Source: UBA7672 sp963784415 (GTDB lineage Bacteria > Pseudomonadota > Alphaproteobacteria > Caulobacterales > Hyphomonadaceae). Taken from it: a stretch of DNA of 64,000 nucleotides. How positions within the stretch are numbered: the first letter of the stretch is position 1; every line of letters begins with the position of its first letter. The position numbers and the translations under genes are program-made. Below, one piece after another: positions 17,760 to 25,711 of this stretch. The notes under the pieces were generated by a model. That model worked only from the letters and a program-made list of their open reading frames with translations, did no database searches and was not told where the DNA came from. The stretch spans positions 558,001-622,000 of the forward strand of contig CAWARK010000002.1 of the NCBI GenBank assembly GCA_963784415.1, read 5' to 3'.

Positions 17760-17778
17760 GCGACCTTGTTGAGACGAC

Positions 17779-17813
17779 ATGAGAGCGCTCGCCGAAAGGC
17801 GATGCGCTCTCAT
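17779..17813 (+). terminator. Hairpin after the entericidin-like gene
   Basis: A 15-bp stem with one bulge and a GAAA tetraloop lies 20 bases after the stop codon. There is no clear T run, so it may be a terminator or an RNA-stabilising element. Confidence 0.5.
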
Positions 17814-17875
17814 CCGTCCGGCGCCTGTCATGCATGGCGTGAGGGACGGATAGAGGCGCGAAACGCGCGATAACC

Positions 17876-18373
17876 ATGTTACGTTCGATCTCATTGCTGT
17901 GCGTCGCGGGCTTTGCCTCGGCGATGCTCGCTTCAGCGGATGCGCAAATAACGCCCGCTGATGCTGCTCCGGCGGCCTGCTCGGGCGAGCGTCTCTCCAT
18001 TTACTATAAACGCGGCGAGGCCGAGGCCACGAGTCAGGCCCTCGATCTGATCGCGCACATCAGTGACGAAGCGTCCCGCTGCAAGCCAGCGGGTATCGAC
18101 CTGGTGACCGACATCGACACATCGGCAGAGGGTGGCGACAAGCAGGCCATCGCGCTTGCGCTCGCCCGTCTCAACAGCGTCGCCGAAGCGCTCATTGCCA
18201 ACGGCGTACCTGCGGACCGTATCCGCATGGCGGCCAGCCCTGACGCCGATGTGATGCATCCGCCGATGGGCGAAGTCGGTGTGGTGTTCCGCAAGTCGAC
18301 TGTCGCCGCTGGCGATGCTTCAGCGCCCGCCCCGCGTCCCGCGCCTACCCGCCTGATCCCGGAAACAACCTGA
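17876..18373 (+). CDS. Small exported protein with OmpA-like fold (uncertain)
   Basis: 165 residues with a signal peptide (LLCVAGFASAMLASADAQ). The core (about 40-140: a beta strand, then helix-rich AL.LIAHISDEASRC, LVTDIDTSAEGGDKQ.IALALARLNSVAEALIANGVPADRIRMA) has the pattern of the OmpA C-terminal peptidoglycan-binding domain. The usual GHTD motif is replaced by TDIDT, so glycan binding is doubtful. A proline-rich tail follows. It lies in the stress-regulon cluster, but I see no EcfG promoter directly before it. Confidence 0.6.
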   Translation: MLRSISLLCVAGFASAMLASADAQITPADAAPAACSGERLSIYYKRGEAEATSQALDLIAHISDEASRCKPAGIDLVTDIDTSAEGGDKQAIALALARLNSVAEALIANGVPADRIRMAASPDADVMHPPMGEVGVVFRKSTVAAGDASAPAPRPAPTRLIPETT

Positions 18374-18381
18374 CCTCCACC

Positions 18382-18411
18382 GTGGATCGCCGCGAGGTGG
18401 ATCGCCGCGAG
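18382..18411 (+). repeat. Two direct copies of a 15-bp sequence
   Basis: GTGGATCGCCGCGAG occurs twice back to back just after the gene at 17876-18373. It is noncoding, and no function is apparent. Confidence 0.6.
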
Positions 18412-18445
18412 GCCGCAACGCCGAAGCGTCCATCTGCGATGAAAA

Positions 18446-18474
18446 AGGCCCACATGCTCGTCGCAGGTGGGCCT
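18446..18474 (-). terminator. Intrinsic terminator of phyR
   Basis: An 8-bp stem AGGCCCAC/GTGGGCCT followed on the minus strand by a five-T run, about 40 bases after the phyR stop. Confidence 0.8.
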
Positions 18475-18514
18475 GAAGGTTTCAGGTTCGGGAGGGCAGG
18501 ATCAAGTCGCCAGC

Positions 18515-19300
18515 CTAGGCGGCAGCCACCGATCGCGCTTCGTGGAAGAACAGAGCCTGGCCGATGGCGGCTTTCACCGTCTCCGGCTGGAACGGCTTGG
18601 TGATCAGGAAGGCCGGCTCCGGTTTTTCGCCCGTCAGCAGGCGCTCCGGGAAGGCCGTGATAAAGATCACGGGCACATCATGGCCGCGCAGGATGTCGTT
18701 GACCGCGTCGATACCCGAAGACCCGTCAGCCAGCTGGATATCCGCCAGTACAAGACCGGGACGATGGGCGCGAACGGCGTTGACGGCTTCCGTGCGTGTC
18801 GTCGCAACCGTGGTGACGCGGTGCCCGAGATCCATGACCAGGGCTTCGATATCCGCCGCGATCACCGGTTCGTCCTCGATAATCAGCACGTCCGTTGCCA
18901 GCTCATTCTCGATGTCGGTCTGGGCGCGGGCGATCAGCACCCGCACACCCTCGGACGTCTCGTCGAGGATCCGGGCGGCTTCTTCCACGGTGAACCCCTC
19001 AAGAGCGGTCAGCAGGAAGGCCTGGCGGTGACGCGGCGGAATGCGCATCACACGTTCGGTGATGGAGGTCGGAGCTTCCGGTGCGCTTTCAAGCCGGGCG
19101 CCCGTGGCCTCCCAGATGGCGTGGAACAGCCGGTAGAGGGCTACGCGTGGCGGCATGTTCTCAAGTTCGCTCTCGCCGGAGGCCAGGGCCTGCAGCGCCG
19201 CTTTTACATAGGAATCGCCGCTTTTCTGGGTGCCCGTAAGGGCCCGGGCATAGCGGCGAAGGAAAGGAAGATGCGGACCGAGTTTCTGAACCAGGCTCAT
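18515..19300 (-). CDS. phyR: General stress response anti-anti-sigma regulator PhyR
   Basis: 261 residues. The N-terminal sigma-like domain (about 1-130, with PPRHRQAFLLTALEGFTVEEAARIL) mimics EcfG. The C-terminal receiver domain (about 136-250) has the acidic pair E142/D143, phosphoacceptor D187 in LVLADIQLADG, and conserved T and K residues in FITAFPE and ITKPFQ. On phosphorylation PhyR sequesters NepR and frees EcfG. It is transcribed divergently from nepR-ecfG, and both sides carry perfect EcfG promoters (positive feedback). Confidence 0.97.
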   Translation of the reverse strand: MSLVQKLGPHLPFLRRYARALTGTQKSGDSYVKAALQALASGESELENMPPRVALYRLFHAIWEATGARLESAPEAPTSITERVMRIPPRHRQAFLLTALEGFTVEEAARILDETSEGVRVLIARAQTDIENELATDVLIIEDEPVIAADIEALVMDLGHRVTTVATTRTEAVNAVRAHRPGLVLADIQLADGSSGIDAVNDILRGHDVPVIFITAFPERLLTGEKPEPAFLITKPFQPETVKAAIGQALFFHEARSVAAA

Positions 19301-19341
19301 TTAGGCTCCCACACGTCTTTTGAGACTTCTAGAATGGCCTT

Positions 19342-19366
19342 AACGCCTCCACCCAGAACGGGTTCC
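19342..19366 (-). promoter_or_regulatory. EcfG-type promoter for phyR
   Basis: Minus strand GGAAC (19366-19362), 16-base spacer and CGTT (19345-19342), 41 bases before the phyR start. Confidence 0.88.
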
Positions 19367-19386
19367 ATCTTTTTTCAAAGAATTGC

Positions 19387-19411
19387 GGAACCATCATGTT
19401 GGTCTGGCGTT
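19387..19411 (+). promoter_or_regulatory. EcfG-type promoter for nepR-ecfG
   Basis: GGAAC (19387-19391), 16-base spacer and CGTT (19408-19411), 47 bases before the nepR start. It is divergent from the phyR promoter, with 20 bases between the two. Confidence 0.88.
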
Positions 19412-19458
19412 CTTGGCCCGTAGCGGGCTGACCGCGTCTGTTGAAGATACAAGAAGCA

Positions 19459-19716
19459 ATGGGAAAAGACATGTCTGGGGGAGAGTCCGGGTCAAAGCCT
19501 GTGGACGCCAGAGTGGCGCGGCGCAGGCAGGACCCTATCGGCCGTCGTTTGCGCCAAATGTACGACGACGTCGTCAGCGAAGACATACCTGACGATTTTC
19601 TGGGCTTCCTCGAACAGGCCGACGAACGCCGGTCCGCCAATGCGGGAGACCAGACGGCGGACCAGATAAAAGACGGGAAAAAGGCCGAGAAGCCCGATCC
19701 CGATTCTGAAACCTGA
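19459..19716 (+). CDS. nepR: Anti-sigma factor NepR
   Basis: About 85 residues. The conserved NepR core IGRRLRQMYDDVVSEDIPDD (helix 1 and linker) is followed by FLGFLEQAD (helix 2). NepR holds EcfG inactive until phospho-PhyR displaces it. The charged C-terminal tail is variable in the family. The ATG at 19459 is chosen; ATG 19471 (MSGGES) is equally possible. ecfG follows 13 bases later. Confidence 0.93.
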   Translation: MGKDMSGGESGSKPVDARVARRRQDPIGRRLRQMYDDVVSEDIPDDFLGFLEQADERRSANAGDQTADQIKDGKKAEKPDPDSET

Positions 19717-19729
19717 TGGCGGCGGTGTA

Positions 19730-20392
19730 ATGGCGGATTCGAGCAATCCCACAGGAATGACGCCGAAGAACGGCGAGGAGCCCCGCGACTCTGCGGCGTC
19801 GGAAGCCAGCTTCCGGCAGCAGCTCGTCAGCGTCATCCCGCACCTACGCGCCTTTGCCCGCAGCTTGTGCAAGGATCCCACCCAGGCCGACGACCTCGCG
19901 CAGGAGGCCCTCGCAAAAGCCTGGAAAGCCCGAGCGTCATTCGAGCCGGGTACCAGTCTGAAGGCATGGACCTTCATGATCCTTCGCAATCAGTTCTATT
20001 CGGAAAAGCGCCGCAGCTGGCGCTCCACCCCGCTGGACGCCGAGGTTGCCGAGAACACGCTTGTCGCCAACGACAATCCGACCGCGCCGATGGAGCTTCT
20101 CGAGCTTCGTGCCGCGCTCAACAAACTGCCGGACGACCAGCGCGAGGCGCTCATTCTGGTGGGCGCTGGCGGCATGGCCTATGAAGAAGCAGCGCAGGTG
20201 TGTCAGGTTGCTGTGGGCACGATCAAGAGCCGGGTCAGCCGGGCCCGCAAGGCGCTCGAAGTTCTGATGTCCGAAAGCATGTCGCGCAAACCTTCCGAGC
20301 ACGAAATCGGGGCTGACAAGGCATTCGACGATATCCTGGATCAGGCTGCGAAGCTTGCTGCGGGAGGTGCGAGGGCAAGGGGTGACGACTGA
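19730..20392 (+). CDS. ecfG: ECF sigma factor EcfG (general stress response)
   Basis: 220 residues. Region 2 (about 40-110, with DPTQADDLAQEALAKAWKA and FMILRNQFYSEKRR) and region 4 (about 128-180, with LPDDQREALILVGAGGMAYEEAA and GTIKSRVSRARKAL) are clear. It recognises GGAAC-N16/17-CGTT promoters, seven of which lie within 6 kb. Gene order phyR<>nepR-ecfG is the standard alphaproteobacterial locus. Confidence 0.96.
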   Translation: MADSSNPTGMTPKNGEEPRDSAASEASFRQQLVSVIPHLRAFARSLCKDPTQADDLAQEALAKAWKARASFEPGTSLKAWTFMILRNQFYSEKRRSWRSTPLDAEVAENTLVANDNPTAPMELLELRAALNKLPDDQREALILVGAGGMAYEEAAQVCQVAVGTIKSRVSRARKALEVLMSESMSRKPSEHEIGADKAFDDILDQAAKLAAGGARARGDD

Positions 20393-22112
20393 CGAAAAGC
20401 CGCAACGCCGGCTATCGCTTCGGATCCTGCTCCTTCTGATCTTCGCCGCGGCGCTGTCGCCGGTGTTGGTTATCGGGGGCATCCGGTGGTCGGGCGACAT
20501 CGAACGCGAGGCTCAATACCGCCGCGAAACGATGACGCTTGTCGCGCGTGTGGCCGCCAGCCGCGCTGAGAATGCACTCGCGACAGCGCCCGGCCTGCTT
20601 GAACTCATCGCCACCTCAGTTAAAGGCGACCCTTGCGACGCAAACCTCTCGGGCATCGTCGCAGCGCTACCTGACTTCTCGTCGCTCGCAGCCGTAGATG
20701 CCGACGGACGCGTTGCGTGCGCTAGCCTCGAAGGCGCCAAGGGCGTCAGCGTTGCAGGCCGGCCGTGGTTTGCTGAACTGCGTGACACCGGCGTTGCCTC
20801 CGTGCAGTCGACTGCATTGGTCGGCGCCACAACCGGCAAATGGACCATCGCGTCGGCAAGGCGTCGCACAAAGCCTGACGGCAGTTTCAATGGTGCGCTG
20901 GTGCTCGGCACGCCGATCAACACGCTGGTCGCCCAACTCGAAAACCCCAACCTGCCGGAAGGCTACGAAGTCTCCCTGCTGGATTCATCCGGCCAGGTCT
21001 TCGCCAGCACCAGCTGGGACATCATGGACAGCAAGGTGATGTCCGCCCTGAAGCCCGGCATGTCGGGCTTCTTCGACGTCCAGTCCAAGTCCAACGAAGG
21101 ACGTCAGGCCGCGATCGTGCCGCTCGCCGGCAACAAGTTCTATGCGATCGTGTCGGCGCCCCCGCCGCCCCCGCTTACCCTCGAGAATTTCAACGCGTTC
21201 GGCAATTTCGCGCTTCCGCTGCTGGCCTGGCTGCTGGCGCTCGTCACGGCCTGGCTGGCGATGGATCGGCTTGTGTTGCGCTGGCTCGACTATCTCCGCC
21301 GCATCGCCGGACTTTATGCCAGCGGCAAGCTCTCGGTTCAGCCCCTCCGCGCCAAGCATCAGGCGCCGGCTGAGATCAACGTGCTGGCTGACACGATGGA
21401 AGAGATGGCCGTCCGCATTCGCGACCGCACCAGCAATATGGAAGAGGCGCTGGCTGCCCGCGATGCCGCGATGAAGGAAATCCACCATCGCGTGAAGAAC
21501 AACCTGCAGATCATCAATAGCCTGCTCAGCCTGCAGGGCCGCAAACTGAAGGACCGCGCAGCCGCCTCCGCGCTGGACGACGCGCGCGCCCGCATCAACG
21601 CCCTGTCGTTGATCCACTCCTCGCTCTACGAGCACAACAATATCAACATGGTCGACACCCGCACCTTCTTTGCGGAGCTGGGCTCAAATCTCGGCCAGGC
21701 GCTCGGCGCCGAAGATCTCGGCATCGACATGCAGACCGACATCGATAACGACGCGATCGACGCTGACCTCGCGGTGCCGTTGGCGCTGTTCACGGCCGAG
21801 GCTGTCACCAATGCGGTGAAGTACGCCTTTGTGGACCGGGAAGCTGAGGGCGTGCGCGGCCATATCAGGATCACCTACAAGCACGCCGTCGGGGGCTCGG
21901 TGTTGTCGGTTGAAGACAACGGAACCGCAGCCAGCGCTCCTGATCAGGGGACGGGAATTGGCGCGACGCTAATGGCGGCGTTTGCGCGGCAGGTGCGTGG
22001 AACGCTGGACGAGGGCGCCACTGCTGATGGCGGCCGTTATGTCAGGATCAATATCCCGCCCCGGATCGCGAAGTCCGTCAATCAGACGATGGTTGGCGCC
22101 GTTCAATACTGA
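20382..22112 (+). CDS. Membrane HWE/HisKA_2-type sensor histidine kinase (probable PhyK)
   Basis: 576 residues from GTG 20382, which overlaps the ecfG stop by 11 bases. A first membrane helix (about 12-33), a periplasmic sensor region (about 35-265), a second helix (about 280-305) and a HAMP-like segment precede the HisKA_2 box EIHHRVKNNLQIINSLLSLQ with phosphoacceptor His at about 369. A HATPase domain follows (N box EAVTNAVKYAF; GTGIGATLM). Kinases of this type phosphorylate PhyR, and coupling to ecfG supports that. Proline run PPPPPPL precedes the second helix. Confidence 0.9.
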   Translation: MTTDEKPQRRLSLRILLLLIFAAALSPVLVIGGIRWSGDIEREAQYRRETMTLVARVAASRAENALATAPGLLELIATSVKGDPCDANLSGIVAALPDFSSLAAVDADGRVACASLEGAKGVSVAGRPWFAELRDTGVASVQSTALVGATTGKWTIASARRRTKPDGSFNGALVLGTPINTLVAQLENPNLPEGYEVSLLDSSGQVFASTSWDIMDSKVMSALKPGMSGFFDVQSKSNEGRQAAIVPLAGNKFYAIVSAPPPPPLTLENFNAFGNFALPLLAWLLALVTAWLAMDRLVLRWLDYLRRIAGLYASGKLSVQPLRAKHQAPAEINVLADTMEEMAVRIRDRTSNMEEALAARDAAMKEIHHRVKNNLQIINSLLSLQGRKLKDRAAASALDDARARINALSLIHSSLYEHNNINMVDTRTFFAELGSNLGQALGAEDLGIDMQTDIDNDAIDADLAVPLALFTAEAVTNAVKYAFVDREAEGVRGHIRITYKHAVGGSVLSVEDNGTAASAPDQGTGIGATLMAAFARQVRGTLDEGATADGGRYVRINIPPRIAKSVNQTMVGAVQY

Positions 22113-22128
22113 CGCCCCATTTCGGGGA

Positions 22129-22293
22129 TTAATTGGGCCCGCCCGCAAATGCCAGCACCGCCGACAGGGCAAGGCCGGCCACGATTGCCAGGCAGGCTAG
22201 CAGTGCAAACAGCCCGCCCTTGCGATCGACTTCCCGATCGAGCTCCTCGACGATTTCACGCTCGTCGTTCTTGAAGACTTCGCGGTTGGACAT
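22129..22293 (-). CDS. 54-residue single-helix membrane protein under EcfG control
   Basis: A charged N-terminal half (NDEREIVEELDREVDRKGG) is followed by one membrane helix (LFALLACLAIVAGLALSAVLAFAGG). No family recognised. The start at 22293 is chosen because an EcfG promoter lies 38 bases upstream. It converges on the kinase gene with a 16-base gap. Confidence 0.7.
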   Translation of the reverse strand: MSNREVFKNDEREIVEELDREVDRKGGLFALLACLAIVAGLALSAVLAFAGGPN

Positions 22294-22330
22294 GTGTTTT
22301 CCAGTCTCTTCTTGGCGGGTCCGGGAATGG

Positions 22331-22356
22331 AACGCCGACTCATCCCCCTTGGTTCC
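22331..22356 (-). promoter_or_regulatory. EcfG-type promoter for the 54-residue membrane protein
   Basis: Minus strand GGAAC (22356-22352), 17-base spacer and CGTT (22334-22331). Confidence 0.8.
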
Positions 22357-22389
22357 ATCGCGATCTGCAGGGCTCGCCGGATACGGAAA

Positions 22390-22411
22390 GGGCGCTGCTT
22401 TCGCAGCGCCC
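22390..22411 (-). terminator. Hairpin after the glycine-zipper lipoprotein gene
   Basis: A perfect 9-bp GC stem (22390-22398 with 22403-22411) followed on the minus strand by a short pyrimidine tract. Confidence 0.65.
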
Positions 22412-22462
22412 CTCTCCAGTCTCGGAAGCCCGTCGCCCATTCGAAAAGGGCTAGGGCAAGCC

Positions 22463-22822
22463 TCAACCGCGATATTCGCCGTTGGCCCAGTACGTGCGGC
22501 CCGAATTGCGGTCGACGTAGTAATACCGGCGGGCGTAATTGTCGTAGATCAGCGGCTCGCCGCGCGGGCCAGTATCAACTGACCGGTTGTTGTCATTGTC
22601 TTTCTGCGAGCCGATCACACCGCCGGCGATTGCGCCGGTGGCAGCCCCGATCGCCGCGCCCTGGCCGGCGTCGCCCGAGCCGGTGTTGTTGCCGATGACT
22701 GCGCCGGCAACGCCGCCGAGCAGGGCTCCGGTGGCTGCGCCGCGTTCAGTGTTGCCGGAAGACGTACAGGCCGCAGCGCCGAGCGCGACAAGAGCGCCAG
22801 CTGCGATGATGAATGTTTTCAT
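22463..22822 (-). CDS. Glycine-zipper outer-membrane lipoprotein
   Basis: 119 residues. A lipoprotein signal ends in AAAC (Cys19). A glycine-zipper region follows (about 27-73, with GALLGGVAGAVIGNNTG and GAIAGGVIGSQ), as in 17-kDa antigen/YMGG-type proteins that insert in membranes. The C-terminal tail is aromatic (YARRYYYVDRNSGRTYW). It has its own EcfG promoter in the 55-base gap upstream, so it is part of the stress regulon. Confidence 0.85.
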   Translation of the reverse strand: MKTFIIAAGALVALGAAACTSSGNTERGAATGALLGGVAGAVIGNNTGSGDAGQGAAIGAATGAIAGGVIGSQKDNDNNRSVDTGPRGEPLIYDNYARRYYYVDRNSGRTYWANGEYRG

Positions 22823-22850
22823 GGGAAACTCCTTGGGTTTGCCGCTCCAG

Positions 22851-22875
22851 AACGTGCCGCTGACGGCGTAGTTCC
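22851..22875 (-). promoter_or_regulatory. EcfG-type promoter for the glycine-zipper lipoprotein
   Basis: Minus strand GGAAC (22875-22871), 16-base spacer and CGTT (22854-22851). The -35 box lies only two bases after the stop codon of the upstream gene. Confidence 0.85.
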
Positions 22876-22877
22876 AC

Positions 22878-23306
22878 CTACTCCGGCGGCTTGCGCAGCG
22901 CGTTGACCGCGCCGCCGATGATGAGGCCCGCCACCGTCGTCTGCGCGACGAGTGCGAGCGAGGCTGCTGTTGCGGCAGTCACGACAAGGCCGACCGCCGC
23001 GCCAAGCAAGCCGCCAATGGTCATGCCTGAAACGACATGCGCGGTGTGGCCAACCTGAATGGCTTCCGGCGGAGCGGTCATGGATTTCAGCTGAACCAGC
23101 ACGCGTGAAACTTCACGCAGGTCGGTTTCCTCGCCGCCCGTCATGTTCTCCGCCGTGCTTTCAGCCAGACGCTGCGCGTCAAGCTTCCAGCTTTCCAGGA
23201 TGCGGCGTTTGTCGCGGTAAGTCAGCTTGTCGTCCTCAAGCACCTCCTCGGGGCGGTTGAAGTGTCGCTTGGGGGCGAAGGCAAGTTCGTCAACATGCGT
23301 ACTCAT
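22878..23306 (-). CDS. 142-residue protein with C-terminal membrane helices, EcfG-controlled
   Basis: A soluble helical N-terminal half (FNRPEEVLEDDKLTYRDKRRIL then SWKLDAQRLAEST) is followed by two Gly/Ala-rich membrane helices (about 93-135, GGLLGAAVGLVVTAATAASLAL). No exact family recognised. The pattern of a short acid-base helix plus glycine-rich helices is seen in small stress-induced membrane proteins. The start at 23306 is chosen because an EcfG promoter sits 35 bases upstream. Confidence 0.75.
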   Translation of the reverse strand: MSTHVDELAFAPKRHFNRPEEVLEDDKLTYRDKRRILESWKLDAQRLAESTAENMTGGEETDLREVSRVLVQLKSMTAPPEAIQVGHTAHVVSGMTIGGLLGAAVGLVVTAATAASLALVAQTTVAGLIIGGAVNALRKPPE

Positions 23307-23340
23307 GGCGTGATCGCCTCTCTGCTGATGGTCAGTGAGA

Positions 23341-23366
23341 AACGGGAGGCAGGCCGATGTGGTTCC
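23341..23366 (-). promoter_or_regulatory. EcfG-type promoter for the 142-residue membrane protein
   Basis: Minus strand GGAAC (23366-23362), 17-base spacer and CGTT (23344-23341). Confidence 0.82.
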
Positions 23367-23387
23367 TGACGACACGCACATGAAAAA

Positions 23388-23415
23388 AATGCAGCCGGCG
23401 GGAACCGGCTGCATT
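23388..23415 (-). terminator. Intrinsic terminator of the SDR gene
   Basis: A perfect 11-bp stem (23388-23398 with 23405-23415) followed on the minus strand by a run of T, 28 bases after the SDR stop. Confidence 0.85.
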
Positions 23416-23442
23416 CTGTAACAATCCCGAATGTGGCGAAAT

Positions 23443-24243
23443 CTAGCTCGGGCCATCCGTCGGCAGGCTGGCGTAAGCGATGCCGCCATCGACCGCGATC
23501 GAGTCGCCCACGACATAATCGCCCGCTTTTGACGCGAGGAAGATCGCCGTACCCGCCATGTCTTCATCGCGACCGATGCGGCGTGATGGCGTGCGCTTGG
23601 CGACGGCGTCGGCCTGGTCGCGCGCGGCCTTGTTCATTTCCGACGCGAACGGTCCCGGCGCAATCGCTGTCACAACGATGTTGTCCTGCACCAGACGCGC
23701 CGCCATCCGCTTGGTGAGATAGAGCAGGGAGGATTTCGACGCATGATACGAATACGTGTCCCACGGGTTCAGGCGGATGCCATCGATCGAACAGATGTTG
23801 ATGACCTTGGCGGGCCGCTCGGGGCTCGCCGCCTTCTTCAGCGCCGCGTGCAGCGCCTGCGTCAGGAAGAAGGGCGACTTCACGTTGAGGTCCATCACCT
23901 TGTCCCAGCCATGCTCGGGGAATTCCTCGAACGGTGCGCCCCACGCCGCGCCCGCATTGTTGACGAGAATGTCGAGCTTGCCTTCGCGCTTGTAGATTTC
24001 CTCGGCCAGCATCTTGCCGCCTGCCACCGTGGAGATGTCCTGCGGCAGCGAGATGCACTCCGCATGCCCCAGCGCCGTCAACTCCGCCGCCGTCGCATCG
24101 CACACGTCTGCCTTCCGCGCCGAGATATATGTCTTCGCGCCGCTCTCGACGAACCCCTGCGCAATCATCTTCCCGATCCCGCGCGACCCACCGGTCACCA
24201 GCGCCACGCGCCCCTTCAGCGAAAACAGATTGTCGATCATCAT
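23443..24243 (-). CDS. Short-chain dehydrogenase/reductase
   Basis: 266 residues from ATG 24243 (GGGAG upstream); an in-frame ATG at 24282 is also possible. Classical SDR features: cofactor motif TGGSRGIG near 17-24, NNAG near 96, catalytic Ser in NICSIDG and the Y-x3-K pair in YSYHASKSS, and a C-terminal VDGGIAYA. It is probably NAD(P)H-dependent. The substrate cannot be told from sequence; 3-oxoacyl or sugar/steroid alcohols are typical for this subfamily. Confidence 0.88.
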   Translation of the reverse strand: MMIDNLFSLKGRVALVTGGSRGIGKMIAQGFVESGAKTYISARKADVCDATAAELTALGHAECISLPQDISTVAGGKMLAEEIYKREGKLDILVNNAGAAWGAPFEEFPEHGWDKVMDLNVKSPFFLTQALHAALKKAASPERPAKVINICSIDGIRLNPWDTYSYHASKSSLLYLTKRMAARLVQDNIVVTAIAPGPFASEMNKAARDQADAVAKRTPSRRIGRDEDMAGTAIFLASKAGDYVVGDSIAVDGGIAYASLPTDGPS

Positions 24244-24340
24244 GGCGGCAGTCTCCCGGTGCGGTTTCTTGTTGGCGCGCAACCTAGCGGGGCGGCTGTG
24301 AAAGGCTAGGGCGATGTTGGCTTACCGCGAGCCCTCCCTC

Positions 24341-25585
24341 TCAGCGCATCAAATGCTTCGCCACCGCCGCGTACGCCGGCAAGGATACCTTGTCCAAAAT
24401 CGAATTTCCGTTCGCCGCCACCGGGTGAGAGGCAAAGCGCGCAATCACCAGCTCCGCTTTGGGCGCAATCCAGCAAACCTGTCCATGGATGCCGCGTGCG
24501 GTATAGGCGCCGAGATCATTGTGGCTGACCCACCATTGCGTGCGATAGCTCCAGCCCGGCATGGTCGTGTAGCCCGCCTTCGCGAAATCCTCTTTTCGCG
24601 CGCCGCCCGCGATTTCGTCCACGACCGCGGCGGGCACGATCCGCTGCCCGTTGAACTCCCCACGATTGCGCATCATCTCGCCCACACGTGCGAGATCGCG
24701 CAGGCAGAGGTTCATGCCCCCGCCGCACGCCGCCATCCCCACCGGATCGACGATGATGTGCGCGTCTTCCTCCATGCCCATCTTCTGCCAGATGCGTTCC
24801 GATATCAGCTGCGCCATCGCCTTGCCCGTCACACGCTGCACGATCCACGCGAGCACTTCCGTGTTGCAGGTCTTGTAGGCAAACGCCGCCCCATGCTCGC
24901 CCTGCTTCTTCAGCGTCGCGAGAAATTCCACGATCGAGCGCGGTCCGTCATAACCCTCAGGCGGTTTCCCGTATCCAGCCGCGATGCCATACGTCCGCAC
25001 CTCAGCTTCGGGATCGACATAGTTCTCCGAATATTTGACCCCGACCGTCATATCCATGACCTGCCGCACCGTCGCGTCCGCGAATGCCGACCCCGCCAGC
25101 TCCGGCACGTACGTCACGGCCGTCGCCGCCGTATCGATCACGCCTTCATGCGCCAGCGTCGCCGCCATCAATCCGACGAAAGACTTCGTCACGGAAAACG
25201 CGATATGCGGCAGCTCCGCCGACAGCGCCCCGCGATAATTTTCGTACACCACGGCTCCGCGATGCAGCATCACCACGCCATCGGTAAACAGGGCGTCCAT
25301 TGACTGGCCCCAGGTCGTCTGCTCGCCTTCCATCGTCGCGAACGCGATCCCATCGATGTCATCGCGCAGCTTTTTCGGCAGCACAGACACAGGCCCCGCC
25401 CCCCGACGAATATTAACTGTCGATTTCATCTCGCGCTGATGGCTGAACGCCCATCGCGTCTGCGGGAAGGAGCTGCCCGACAACTCTCCCTCTGAATGCA
25501 CCAGTTTGTCCGCCGCCGGCGGAAAGCCCGCCATCAACCCGCGCGTGACCGGATCGCTGTTCTGCGCATTCCACTTGGTGCTCAT
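24341..25585 (-). CDS. Serine hydrolase, beta-lactamase class C/esterase family
   Basis: 414 residues without a signal peptide. The catalytic SxxK motif is FSVTKSF near 130-136, the Tyr motif lies in FAYKTCNTEVLAW, and a late HGQVCW segment takes the place of the KTG box. The pattern is closest to 6-aminohexanoate-dimer hydrolase/EstB-type proteins rather than true beta-lactamases. The substrate is unknown. It stands alone between two oppositely oriented genes. Confidence 0.85.
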   Translation of the reverse strand: MSTKWNAQNSDPVTRGLMAGFPPAADKLVHSEGELSGSSFPQTRWAFSHQREMKSTVNIRRGAGPVSVLPKKLRDDIDGIAFATMEGEQTTWGQSMDALFTDGVVMLHRGAVVYENYRGALSAELPHIAFSVTKSFVGLMAATLAHEGVIDTAATAVTYVPELAGSAFADATVRQVMDMTVGVKYSENYVDPEAEVRTYGIAAGYGKPPEGYDGPRSIVEFLATLKKQGEHGAAFAYKTCNTEVLAWIVQRVTGKAMAQLISERIWQKMGMEEDAHIIVDPVGMAACGGGMNLCLRDLARVGEMMRNRGEFNGQRIVPAAVVDEIAGGARKEDFAKAGYTTMPGWSYRTQWWVSHNDLGAYTARGIHGQVCWIAPKAELVIARFASHPVAANGNSILDKVSLPAYAAVAKHLMR

Positions 25586-25711
25586 CTCGTTCCCCGCGCG
25601 TTATTGGCTGTGGCCAAGCCTATCCCTGCCGATACGAAAGACCAGAGCCCTCGCAAGGGAATGATCCAGTCGATTGCGACGCGCGTATGAGCTTCAAACC
25701 GGAGCAACGCG

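Noticed and set aside
18467..19423. Long open frame on the plus strand opposite phyR
   Set aside because: It is the antisense mirror of phyR in a high-GC genome; the phyR reading has clear domains, motifs and its own promoter and terminator.
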